Origin: Actinomycetes bacterium
Lineage (GTDB): Bacteria; Actinomycetota; Acidimicrobiia; Acidimicrobiales; Palsa-688
DNA: 6,529 nt
Assembly: GCA_021796905.1 (NCBI GenBank)
Contig: JAKABK010000111.1
Coordinates: 1 to 6,529 of the forward strand
Direction of reading: 5' to 3'
Numbering within the stretch: the first letter of the stretch is position 1; each line of letters starts with the position of its first letter. The position numbers and the translations under genes were made by a program. Below, in pieces: positions 1 to 6,529 of this stretch. The notes below the pieces were generated by a model that worked only from the letters and a program-made list of their open reading frames with translations, did no database searches and was not told where the DNA came from.

Positions 1-2
1 AC

Positions 3-1037
3 GGCGAGGAGCTGGCCAGCGCCCTCGGCGTCGCCCGGGGACGGGTGGCGGCTCTCGACGCCGCGCTGCGCCGCAAGCCCGACGGCCGGCCCGGTGACGA
101 CGACTCCGCACGGCGCATGCGGGCCCAGCAGGGCGCGCTGCACCTCTCCGGCGACCTCGACGCCCTCCTCGAGCCCGACGACACGATGGTCGCCTGGGTC
201 GAGGGGACCGGACAGTCCCCCTCGGCGCGTCTCGCACCCCTCGACGTCGGCGGGCTCCTCTCCCGGGCGCTGTGGGCCGGGGAGGACGCACCGACCGGTG
301 TGCTCACCAGCGCGACGGTCCCGCCTCGCCTCGTCGAGCGTGTCGGTCTCCCGGCTGCGAGCACCGACAGCCTCGACGTCGGCAGCCCGTTCGACTACCC
401 GAACCAGGCGCTGCTCTACTGCGCCGCTCATCTCCCGCCCCCCAAGGACCCCGGCTTCGAAGCCGCCGCCGTCGACGAGCTGGTCGCGCTGATCGACGCC
501 GCTGGCGGCAGGACGATGGCGTTGTTCACCTCGCACCGGGCGATGACCAGGTCGTCCGCGCTGGTCGCCGAACGGGTCCCCTGGCCGGTGCTCACCCAGG
601 GCGACCTGCCCAAGCCGGCGCTCGTCTCGGCTTTCGCCGCCGACGAGCACTCTTGTCTGTTCGCCACCATGGGGTTCTGGCAGGGCGTCGACGTCCCCGG
701 GCCGTCGCTGTCGCTGGTCGTGATCGACCGGCTGCCCTTCCCCCGACCCGACGACCCGCTGCTCGAGGCCCGCCGGGAGCGCCTCGGGCGGGCGGCGTTC
801 GGCCTGATCGACCTGCCACGCGCCGCGACCCTGCTCGCCCAGGGAGCCGGGAGGCTGATCCGCTCGGCGGACGACCGGGGGGTGGTCGCGGTCCTCGACC
901 CCCGTCTGGCGACCGCCCGCTACCGCTGGGACCTGGTGCGGGCGTTGCCGCCGATGCGGCGCACCCGGCTCCGCTCGGAGGTCGAGGCCTGGCTCGCACC
1001 GCTGCGGGACCCGACCCGGTCGAACGGGCCGCTGTGA
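3..1037 (+). CDS. dinG: ATP-dependent DNA helicase, DinG/XPD-like (C-terminal part, 5' truncated)
   Basis: This is the C-terminal 344 residues of a superfamily 2 DNA helicase of the DinG/YoaA/XPD group, which unwinds DNA 5'-3' with ATP and is linked to repair and replication. The reading frame is open from the window edge, so the GTG at 45 is an internal codon and the true start lies upstream. Counting from the first full codon, visible motifs are: LTSAT (101-105, motif III); SPFDYPNQALLY (128-139), typical of DinG proteins; LFTSHRAM (174-181, motif IV); FWQGVDVPG (225-233, motif V); LPFPRPDDPL (244-253); and QGAGRLIRSADDRGVVAVLDPR (280-301, motif VI with the arginine finger region). The Walker A, DEAH box and the Fe-S cysteine region would be upstream, so I cannot tell whether this member keeps its cluster. 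It ends with TGA, 84 bases before pntAA. DinG-type identity is firm. The exact subfamily (DinG versus YoaA-like) is not. Confidence 0.9.
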   Translation, partial: GEELASALGVARGRVAALDAALRRKPDGRPGDDDSARRMRAQQGALHLSGDLDALLEPDDTMVAWVEGTGQSPSARLAPLDVGGLLSRALWAGEDAPTGVLTSATVPPRLVERVGLPAASTDSLDVGSPFDYPNQALLYCAAHLPPPKDPGFEAAAVDELVALIDAAGGRTMALFTSHRAMTRSSALVAERVPWPVLTQGDLPKPALVSAFAADEHSCLFATMGFWQGVDVPGPSLSLVVIDRLPFPRPDDPLLEARRERLGRAAFGLIDLPRAATLLAQGAGRLIRSADDRGVVAVLDPRLATARYRWDLVRALPPMRRTRLRSEVEAWLAPLRDPTRSNGPL

Positions 1038-1121
1038 ACCGGGCACTACCATGCCGTCCTTGACGTCGTGGTGCGGGCCGTCACCGGGCTCCCGCCGCCC
1101 GAGGGTAGGGGTGTAGATCGC

Positions 1122-2279
1122 GTGACGGTCCGGGTTGTGGTGTCCAAGGAGGTGGCGCCTGGTGAGCGGAGGGTCGCGCTCACCCCCGACGTGATCGGCC
1201 GGTTGGGGACCGCCGGGGTCGCTGTAGTGGTGGAGGCCGGGGCGGGGCGCGACGCGGGCTACCCCGACTCCGACTACGACAAGGCCGGGGCCACCGTCGT
1301 CGCCGCCGGCTCCGGCCTCGACCAGGCGGACGTCCTCGCCTGTGTCGGCTTGCCCGCCCTCGGAGCGTTGCGCGCCGGTCAGGCGGTCGTCGGTCTCCTC
1401 CAACCGCTGCTGCACCCCGAGACGATGGCCGATCTCGCCGCCCGAGAGGTGACCGTCGTGAGCCTCGACGGGCTGCCGCGGACCCTGCCGCGCGCCCAGG
1501 CGATGGACGCCCTGTCCTCCCAGGCCAACGCCGCCGGCTACAAGGCGGTCCTGGTCGCCGCCGAGCACTTCGGCCGCTACTTCCCGCTGCTCATCACCGC
1601 GGCCGGTACCTCCAAGCCGGCCGAGGTGCTGGTCCTCGGTGCCGGCGTCGCCGGCCTCCAGGCGATCGGCACCGCGCGCCGACTGGGGGCGGTGGTACGC
1701 GCCTATGACGTGCGACCGGCGGCTCGCGACGAGGTCCGCTCCCTCGGCGCGCAGTACGTCGAGCTCGCCTCGGTCGGACCGGCCGCCGGCGAAGGCGGCT
1801 ACGCCCGGCAGCTGACCCCCGAGGAGGCCGCCGCCCAACGAGCGGAGCTTGCCGGCCACATCGCCCGCCACGACATCGTGATCACCACCGCCCAGGTGCC
1901 CGGACGACGCCCCCCGGAGCTGGTGAGCGCCGAGGCGACAGCCGCGATGCGACCCGGTTCGGTCGTGGTGGACATGGGCGCCTCCGGGCTCGGCGGCAAC
2001 GTGGCCGGCTCGGTGCCCGGCGAGGTGGTCGTCACCCCCGGTGGGGTCACCATCGTCGGGGCCCCCGACCTGGCGTCACGTCTCGCCACCAGCGCGTCGG
2101 CGGCCTACGCCCGCAACCTGAGCGCGCTGCTGTCCCACCTGGTGGTCGACGGGGAGCTGCGCGTCGACCTCGACGACGAGATCACCGCCGGGGTGGTCGT
2201 CGCCCACCGCGGCGAGCTCGTCCACCCCGCCACCGCCGCCCTGCTCGGGCGGCCCGCACCGAAAGAGGCCACTGCGTGA
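1122..2279 (+). CDS. pntAA: NAD(P) transhydrogenase subunit alpha part 1 (dI, NAD(H)-binding)
   Basis: Soluble dI subunit (385 residues) of the Re/Si-specific proton-translocating transhydrogenase; it binds NADH and passes hydride to NADP+ bound on PntB. The N-terminus VVSKEVAPGERRVALTPD (6-23) is the alanine dehydrogenase/PNT signature. PRTLPRAQAMDALSSQANAAGYKAV (119-143) carries the RQD-loop residues Gln126 and Asp129, with Arg120 or Arg124 as the Arg. The Rossmann site VLGAGVAGLQAIGTARRLGAVVRAYDVR follows (171-198). VVDMGASGLGGNV and GVTIVGAPDLASRLATSASAAYARN close the fold. There is no membrane segment, as expected for a split alpha chain. I chose GTG 1122 over the upstream in-frame GTG 1068 because family members begin just before the KEVAPGERR motif and because purine-rich GAGGGTAGGGG (1101-1111) precedes it; the 18 extra residues from 1068 look unlike the family. 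The stop overlaps pntAB as GTGA. Confidence 0.95.
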   Translation: MTVRVVVSKEVAPGERRVALTPDVIGRLGTAGVAVVVEAGAGRDAGYPDSDYDKAGATVVAAGSGLDQADVLACVGLPALGALRAGQAVVGLLQPLLHPETMADLAAREVTVVSLDGLPRTLPRAQAMDALSSQANAAGYKAVLVAAEHFGRYFPLLITAAGTSKPAEVLVLGAGVAGLQAIGTARRLGAVVRAYDVRPAARDEVRSLGAQYVELASVGPAAGEGGYARQLTPEEAAAQRAELAGHIARHDIVITTAQVPGRRPPELVSAEATAAMRPGSVVVDMGASGLGGNVAGSVPGEVVVTPGGVTIVGAPDLASRLATSASAAYARNLSALLSHLVVDGELRVDLDDEITAGVVVAHRGELVHPATAALLGRPAPKEATA

Positions 2280-2599
2280 CCCACGGTTTCGTGAGCGAGC
2301 TCACCGTCTTCGTCCTCGCCCTGCTCGTCGGCTTCGAGGTGATCAGCAAGGTCCCCGCGACGCTGCACACCCCGCTGATGTCGGGCGCCAACTCGATCCA
2401 CGGGGTGGTCCTGGTCGGGGTGATAGTGCTGTCCTCGCAGGTTCACGGACCGCTCGGCTATGTCCTCACCTTCCTCGCTGCCGCCTTCGCCGGCGCCAAC
2501 GTGGTCGGCGGGTACGCGGTGACCGACCGGATGCTCGAGATGTTCAAGAAGCGCCCGGCGCCACCAGCGAGGCCCGACGACGGCGGGGACCGACCGTGA
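2276..2599 (+). CDS. pntAB: NAD(P) transhydrogenase subunit alpha part 2 (small membrane subunit)
   Basis: Small integral membrane subunit (107 residues) that forms part of the dII proton channel with PntB. Three hydrophobic helices are visible at about 8-24, 42-54 and 60-80, followed by a charged cytoplasmic tail (KKRPAPPARPDDGGDRP). The loop VPATLHTPLMSGANSIHG (26-43) is the conserved PntAB signature. His42 at the start of helix 2 is notable because the E. coli-type channel histidine is missing from PntB. The GTG start overlaps the pntAA stop as GTGA, and AGAGG at 2264-2268 lies 7 bases upstream as ribosome binding site. Length and topology match the three-subunit transhydrogenases such as that of Rhodospirillum rubrum. 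Its own stop overlaps the pntB start in the same way. Confidence 0.94.
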   Translation: MTHGFVSELTVFVLALLVGFEVISKVPATLHTPLMSGANSIHGVVLVGVIVLSSQVHGPLGYVLTFLAAAFAGANVVGGYAVTDRMLEMFKKRPAPPARPDDGGDRP

Positions 2600-3993
2600 C
2601 CCTCCAGGAGGGCGCCGATCTCGCCTTCCTGCTCGCCGCGGTCTGCTTCGTGCTCGGCCTGCACTTCATGAACTCACCGGCGACCGCCCGCCGGGGCAAC
2701 CGGATCTCCGCGGGAGGCATGATCGTCGCCGTCGGGTTCGCCGTGGCGGTCGTGGCCGACGGCGGGACCATGGACCTCACCCGCTGGCTGGTGCTGGTCG
2801 TCGGCGCCCTGGTCGGCGCAGCCGTCGGGCTGTGGGCGGCGCGCTCGGTGCTCATGACCGCGATACCGCAGCTGGTGAGCTTGTTCAACGCTGTCGGCGG
2901 CGGGGCGGCGGCGATGATCGCCGTCGCCGACTACGCCCGGCGCCCGACCCAGGGATCGGGCACCGACCTCGCGACCGTCCTCGACGTGGTCATCGGCTCG
3001 GTCACCTTCCTCGGCTCGCTGATCGCCGCCGCCAAGCTGCAGGGCTACGCCAGCCAACCGGTCCACTTCACCGGCGGCCGGGCGCTCAACGCAGCGCTCG
3101 CGGCGCTCGCGGTCGGCTCGGCGGTAGCGGTCGTCGCCCGGGTCGACAGCCTCCCGGTGCTGGTGCTCACCGTCGTCGCCGCGCTCGGGGTCGGCGCGCT
3201 CCTGGTCCTGCCGATCGGCGGGGCCGACATGCCGGTGGTGATCTCCTTGCTCAACGCCTTCACCGGCACCGCGGTCGCCATGGCCGGCTTCGTGATCGAC
3301 AACGTGATCCTGATCGTCGCCGGCGCCCTGGTCGGGGCGTCGGGGGCGATACTCACCAAGCTGATGGCCGACGCCATGAACCGCTCGATCCCCGCGATCA
3401 TGGCCGGCGGCTTCGGCACCGGGACGGCCGGGGTGGAGACGGCCGGCGCCGGAGGAGCCCAGGTCCGCTCGGTGCAGGTCGACGACGCCGCCCTCCAGCT
3501 CGCCTACGCCGAGCGGGTGGTGATGGTCCCCGGCTACGGTCTCGCCGCCGCCCAGGCCCAGCACGAACTGCGGGAGCTGGCGAGCGTGCTCGAGGAGCGG
3601 GGGGTCGAGGTCTCCTACGCGATCCATCCCGTCGCCGGCCGCATGCCGGGGCACATGAACGTGCTGCTCGCAGAGGCGAACGTGCCCTACGACCAGTTGA
3701 AGGAAATGGACGAGATCAACCCGGAGATGCCGAGGGCCGACGTCGCGCTGGTCGTCGGCGCCAACGACGTCACCAACCCCGCCGCCCGCCGGCCCGGCAA
3801 CGCGGTCTCGGGGATGCCGATCATCGACGTCGACCGGGCCAAGAACGTGATCGTGATCAAACGTTCGATGGCGTCGGGCTACGCCGGGATCGACAACGAG
3901 CTGTACACCGACCCGAAGACGGCGATGCTCTTCAGCGACGCCAAGAAGGGGCTCGCCGCGCTCACCGCGGCGACCAAGGCGCTCGTCGCCTGA
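2596..3993 (+). CDS. pntB: NAD(P) transhydrogenase subunit beta (membrane dII plus NADP(H)-binding dIII)
   Basis: PntB (465 residues) carries most of the proton-conducting membrane domain and the NADP(H)-binding domain. Residues about 7-255 hold roughly nine hydrophobic helices. GGADMPVVISLLNAFTG (208-224) contains Asp211 and Asn220, which match the functionally important E. coli beta-Asp213 and beta-Asn222. At the position of E. coli beta-His91 (motif MTxxPxLVxxxH) this protein has Asn98. MNRSIPAIMAGGFG (261-274) leads to dIII, which has VMVPGYGLAAAQAQHEL (309-325, dinucleotide loop), HPVAGRMPGHMNVLLAEANVPYD (344-366), VVGANDVTNPAA (386-397) and IKRSMASGYAGIDNELY (421-437), all hallmark NADP-binding segments. 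The GTG start overlaps pntAB's stop as GTGA, with GGGGA at 2585-2589 as a likely Shine-Dalgarno. The chain is full length and intact. It is the last gene of the operon and converges on era. Confidence 0.96.
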   Translation: MTLQEGADLAFLLAAVCFVLGLHFMNSPATARRGNRISAGGMIVAVGFAVAVVADGGTMDLTRWLVLVVGALVGAAVGLWAARSVLMTAIPQLVSLFNAVGGGAAAMIAVADYARRPTQGSGTDLATVLDVVIGSVTFLGSLIAAAKLQGYASQPVHFTGGRALNAALAALAVGSAVAVVARVDSLPVLVLTVVAALGVGALLVLPIGGADMPVVISLLNAFTGTAVAMAGFVIDNVILIVAGALVGASGAILTKLMADAMNRSIPAIMAGGFGTGTAGVETAGAGGAQVRSVQVDDAALQLAYAERVVMVPGYGLAAAQAQHELRELASVLEERGVEVSYAIHPVAGRMPGHMNVLLAEANVPYDQLKEMDEINPEMPRADVALVVGANDVTNPAARRPGNAVSGMPIIDVDRAKNVIVIKRSMASGYAGIDNELYTDPKTAMLFSDAKKGLAALTAATKALVA

Positions 3994-4034
3994 CGAGCCG
4001 GGCCTCGCTCCCGCCCCTCGACCGGCCCGCCTCG

Positions 4035-4056
4035 CCCGGCCCGCCAACGGGCCGGG
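4035..4056. terminator. GC hairpin between convergent pntB and era (probable bidirectional terminator)
   Basis: CCCGGCCC (4035-4042) and GGGCCGGG (4049-4056) form a perfect 8-bp all-GC stem with a 6-base loop GCCAAC. It sits in the 69-base gap between the pntB stop (3993) and the era stop (4063), where both transcripts should end. No run of T follows on either strand, so it is not a textbook intrinsic terminator. U-tract-less hairpins are common in high-GC actinobacteria. Termination in both directions is inferred from position and symmetry. Confidence 0.55.
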
Positions 4057-4062
4057 GGCTGC

Positions 4063-4938
4063 TCAGTAGCCGAGGCGCTCCAGGGCCTTCGGGCGGCTCT
4101 GCCAACCCGGGTCGACCTTGACGAACAGCTCCAGGTAGGCGCCGGGCGGCAGCTGGGAACGCACCCGGGTCCCGACCTCTTTCAGCACCGAGCCACCCCG
4201 GCCGATGACGATCGGTTTCTGGCTGTCCCGCTCGACCAGGATCTCGCAGCGGACCCGGGGCCACTCCCACTCGGTCACCCGGCACGCGATCGAGTGCGGA
4301 ACCTCCTCCCGGGTGACCGCCAGGAGCTGCTCGCGGACCAGCTCGGAGACCCAGTGCGCCTCGGGCACGTCGGTCACCATGTCCTCGGGGTAGAGCCTCT
4401 CTCCCTCGGGCAGGCGAGAGACGATCGCCTCGACGAGGGCGGGCACCCCCTCCCCGGTCCGGGCGGACACCGGGAAGTACTCGGCCAGTTCGAGGGTCGC
4501 GGCGGCCTGCAACTGCTCGAGGACCGCCCTTCGCCCCGCGACGTCGACCTTGTTGACCACGCACAGCGCCGAGCCCGGGACCAGGTCTGCGACGAACCGG
4601 TCCCCTTTCCCCAAGGGCTGGGTGGCGTCGATGACGAGCAGCGTCACGTCGACCCCGGAGAGGGCGTCCTGAGCGGTGTCGTTGAGGCGGGCTCCGAGCA
4701 GGCTGCGGGGTTTGTGGATGCCGGGGGTGTCGACGAAGACGACCTGCACGTCGGGGCGGGTGAGCACTCCACGCACCTGGTTGCGGGTGGTCTGGGCGAC
4801 CGGCGAGGTGATCGACACCTTCTGGCCGAGGATCGTGTTGAGCAGCGTCGACTTGCCGACGTTCGGTCGGCCGAGCAGGGTCGCGAACCCCGAGCGCAGC
4901 GCCGGGGGCCCGGCGGGCCCACCGGCCCCGTCAGGCAT
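4063..4938 (-). CDS. era: GTPase Era, 16S rRNA-binding ribosome assembly factor
   Basis: Era (291 residues) is an essential-type GTPase that binds the 3' end of 16S rRNA through its KH domain and helps mature the 30S subunit. The G domain shows G1 GRPNVGKS (23-30), the switch I region with SPVAQTTRNQVRG (45-57), G3 DTPGIHKPRSLLG (70-82), G4 NKVD (129-132) and G5 SART (158-161). The KH domain covers about 200-291, with the conserved EEVPHSIA (211-218) and the GxxG-type loop IVIGRGGSVLKEVG (243-256). I place the start at ATG 4938. A GGAG lies 7 bases upstream on the minus strand (+ strand 4946-4949), and the family begins shortly before the P-loop. The longer open frame back to 5085 only adds residues that overlap the upstream gene. 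The start overlaps the stop of the CNNM/CBS gene by 8 bases (ATGCCTGA), so the two should be translationally coupled. Confidence 0.96.
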   Translation of the reverse strand: MPDGAGGPAGPPALRSGFATLLGRPNVGKSTLLNTILGQKVSITSPVAQTTRNQVRGVLTRPDVQVVFVDTPGIHKPRSLLGARLNDTAQDALSGVDVTLLVIDATQPLGKGDRFVADLVPGSALCVVNKVDVAGRRAVLEQLQAAATLELAEYFPVSARTGEGVPALVEAIVSRLPEGERLYPEDMVTDVPEAHWVSELVREQLLAVTREEVPHSIACRVTEWEWPRVRCEILVERDSQKPIVIGRGGSVLKEVGTRVRSQLPPGAYLELFVKVDPGWQSRPKALERLGY

Positions 4939-6238
4939 CGGCCGACTCCATCGGCCTCGGCGGCTCGATGCGGACCCGACCGATCCGCCGACCGGAGACC
5001 CCTTCGGCACGCAGCCGGTGACCTCCCACCTCGACCTCCTCGCCCTCGGTCGGCACGTGACCGGCCTCGGAGTACACCAGGCCACCGACGGTGTCCCAGT
5101 CGCCTTCGGGGAGACCGGGCTCGGGGAGCAGTTCGTTGACCTCGTCTATCGGCATCCGGGCGTTGACCACCAGCCCACCGTCGGCGAGCCGCTCGACGTC
5201 GGCGGACTCGACGTCGTACTCGTCGCTGATCTCCCCCACCAGCTCCTCGATCAGGTCCTCGAGGGTGACGATGCCCGCGGTGCCCCCGTACTCGTCGACG
5301 ACCATCGCGATGTGGAACTTGCCGGCCTGCATCTCGCGCATCAGCTCCGAGACCCGTTTGCTCTCGGGGGTGAAGTGCGCCTCGCGCATCACCGTCGACA
5401 CCGGATCTGCGCCCCGGTCCTGTCGCACCGCTCTCAGCAGGTCCTTCACGAAGACCACCCCGACCACGTCGTCGATCCCCTGGCCGTAGGCGGGGATCCG
5501 GCTGTAGCCGGCGCCGATCGCGATGTCCACCACGTCGGCGACGAGAGCGTGCGACTCGACCGCCACCATGTCGGGGCGGGGGATCATCACGTCGCGCACC
5601 ACCGTGTCGCCGAAGTCGATGATCGAGTGGATCAAGGTGCGCTCCTCGGTCTCGATCACCGCCTCCTCCGCCGCGGTGTCGGCCAACGCCCGGATCATCT
5701 CGTCGGAAGTGTAGGGGCCGTCCGACATCCCGCTGCCCGGAAGGATGGCGTTGGACACCCTGATCAGGGCGCGGGTCGCCCAGCGCAGCGGGGAGAGCGC
5801 GTAGAGCGCCCGGATCACCGGCGCTGCCAGGAGCGCGGCGCGCTCGGAGTGCTGCACCGCCCAGGTCTTCGGGGCCAGCTCGGCGACCACGAAGATCACC
5901 AGGATCTCGAAGACGGTCCCGACCACCACACCGACCGCGCCGAAGACGTGAGCGGCGACCACACCTACGAGGGTGGCGGCGACCAGGGTGGAGATCTCCA
6001 AGGCGAACAGTACGACCGGCAGGACCCGCTCGGTCCGTTCGACCAGGTTGAGCAGGTTTCCCGCCCCTCGACGGCCCTCCTCGACGAGGCTGGCCGCCTT
6101 CACCTTGGACATCCGGGTGAGGGCGGTCTCCGAGAGCGCCAGGAACCCGGTGAGGACGATCAGCACCACGATCACCGCCACCAGGCCGATGTCGGTCGGC
6201 CCGAAGTGGTGACTTGGGGGGTCGGCGACGGCGATCAT
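4931..6238 (-). CDS. CNNM/CBS-domain membrane protein, CorC/HlyC family (probable Mg2+ transport or efflux)
   Basis: 435 residues with the full architecture of the family often annotated as hemolysin or CorC. The N-terminal CNNM (DUF21) domain has hydrophobic helices at about 16-35, 72-98 and 100-120. It includes the family motifs SETALTRMS (36-44) and AELAPKTWA (119-127), then a helical segment at 133-150. A CBS pair follows: the first repeat about 217-272 ([36 protein letters not shown]), the second about 283-335 with the hallmark [23 protein letters not shown]. The C-terminal CorC_HlyC domain (about 345-428) contains [21 protein letters not shown]. Family members move or export Mg2+ and bind ATP-Mg at the CBS pair; the older haemolysin label is not supported by anything here. 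ATG 6238 overlaps the ybeY stop as ATGA. I see no Shine-Dalgarno upstream, so translation probably depends on coupling to ybeY. Substrate is inferred from family only. Confidence 0.9.
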   Translation of the reverse strand: MIAVADPPSHHFGPTDIGLVAVIVVLIVLTGFLALSETALTRMSKVKAASLVEEGRRGAGNLLNLVERTERVLPVVLFALEISTLVAATLVGVVAAHVFGAVGVVVGTVFEILVIFVVAELAPKTWAVQHSERAALLAAPVIRALYALSPLRWATRALIRVSNAILPGSGMSDGPYTSDEMIRALADTAAEEAVIETEERTLIHSIIDFGDTVVRDVMIPRPDMVAVESHALVADVVDIAIGAGYSRIPAYGQGIDDVVGVVFVKDLLRAVRQDRGADPVSTVMREAHFTPESKRVSELMREMQAGKFHIAMVVDEYGGTAGIVTLEDLIEELVGEISDEYDVESADVERLADGGLVVNARMPIDEVNELLPEPGLPEGDWDTVGGLVYSEAGHVPTEGEEVEVGGHRLRAEGVSGRRIGRVRIEPPRPMESADA

Positions 6239-6529
6239 GTCCGGTCGGTGGGGCCACCGCCGTCGGGACCGTGGTCTCCGTCTCCGGCGGGTGGGGATGC
6301 GCCCCCGTCAGAGCCGTGCTCGCCGGCGCGCGCCCGGAAGCGCGGGTTGGTCATCACCCCGTGGTGGCGGGCGAGCAGCTCGCGCTCGCGGCCTTCCATC
6401 TCCTCGGCCTCGTCGTCGTCGAGGTGGTCCATGCCGAGCAGGTGGAGCACCCCGTGCACCACGAGCAGCGCCAGCTCGTCCTCGTAGCTGCCGGTGTGCT
6501 CCGGGGCGTCACGACGTCGTCCACGGGAC
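6235..6529 (-). CDS. ybeY: Endoribonuclease YbeY, rRNA maturation factor (C-terminal part, 5' end off window)
   Basis: C-terminal 97 or so codons of YbeY, a zinc-dependent single-strand RNase for 16S rRNA 3'-end processing and 70S quality control. Read from the right edge, the frame gives [16 protein letters not shown] and then [12 protein letters not shown], the family's H-x3-H-x5-H zinc site. It continues with the usual [19 protein letters not shown] helix. The GTG at 6462 is an internal Val codon of this motif, not a start. After the helix the chain runs on for about 40 residues rich in Gly, Asp, Pro and Ala ([33 protein letters not shown]), which is longer than typical YbeY proteins and looks disordered. 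The stop overlaps the next gene's ATG (ATGA). The position ahead of the CNNM/CBS gene and era is the usual one for this family and supports the identity. Confidence 0.9.
   Translation of the reverse strand, partial: SRGRRRDAPEHTGSYEDELALLVVHGVLHLLGMDHLDDDEAEEMEGRERELLARHHGVMTNPRFRARAGEHGSDGGASPPAGDGDHGPDGGGPTDRT

Noticed and set aside
1085..1101. CGGGC/GCCCG 5-bp inverted repeat before pntAA as a terminator or riboswitch element
   Set aside because: The stem is only 5 bp with a 7-base loop, which is expected by chance at this GC content, and there is no further structure around it.
2674..4047. 457-codon open frame on the minus strand opposite pntB
   Set aside because: PntB is unmistakable on the other strand; the antisense product is compositionally biased (Asp, His, Arg, Gly) and has no recognisable motif.
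4939..5085. Extended N-terminus for era
   Set aside because: The extra 49 residues are Arg-rich, lie wholly within the upstream gene and are absent from the Era family; ATG 4938 has a good ribosome binding site.
4644..6257. 537-codon minus-strand frame overlapping the CNNM/CBS gene in another phase
   Set aside because: It is an Arg/Gly-rich alternative phase of two clearly identified genes and carries no family motif.
4676..6487. 603-codon open frame on the plus strand opposite era, the CNNM/CBS gene and ybeY
   Set aside because: It is antisense to three well-recognised genes; its translation is rich in His, Asp, Arg and Gly without any domain, as expected for a shadow frame in high-GC DNA.
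1..6529. CRISPR array, tRNA, insertion sequence or toxin/defence module
   Set aside because: No spaced direct repeats, cloverleaf-like sequence, transposase motif or terminal inverted repeats were seen; every long stretch is accounted for by housekeeping genes.

Overview
The window is a GC-rich (about 70% by eye) bacterial chromosomal segment. Nearly all the DNA is coding, GTG starts are frequent, junctions overlap by 4 to 8 bases, and third codon positions are strongly G/C. The gene content and protein style (three-gene PntAA/PntAB/PntB transhydrogenase, ybeY–CBS transporter–era block) fit a high-GC actinobacterium, possibly of the Acidimicrobiia type. That placement is an inference and rests on no marker gene.

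Plus strand, left half. The window opens inside a DinG/XPD-like superfamily 2 helicase, of which only the C-terminal motor domain is present (to 1037). After an 84-base gap comes a compact three-gene operon for a proton-translocating NAD(P) transhydrogenase: pntAA (soluble NAD(H)-binding dI), pntAB (small three-helix membrane subunit) and pntB (membrane dII plus NADP(H)-binding dIII). Both junctions are GTGA overlaps, so the three chains should be translationally coupled. The enzyme sits in the cytoplasmic membrane and uses the proton gradient to drive hydride transfer from NADH to NADP+, supplying NADPH.

Minus strand, right half. Reading from the right edge, the order is ybeY (5' end off the window), a CNNM/CBS-domain (CorC/HlyC-type) membrane protein, and era. 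These three overlap at both junctions (4 and 8 bases) and belong to the widely conserved ybeY–hlyC/corC–era block, linking 16S rRNA maturation and 30S assembly to a probable Mg2+ transport/efflux protein.

The two blocks converge at 3994-4062, where a perfect 8-bp GC hairpin lies between pntB and era and probably serves as a shared terminator.

I see no mobile element, CRISPR array, tRNA, rRNA or defence gene, and no convincing new biological system. The most informative detail is in the transhydrogenase. The intramembrane proton-pathway histidine of the E. coli beta subunit is Asn here (PntB N98), while PntAB carries a histidine at residue 42 that probably takes over its role.
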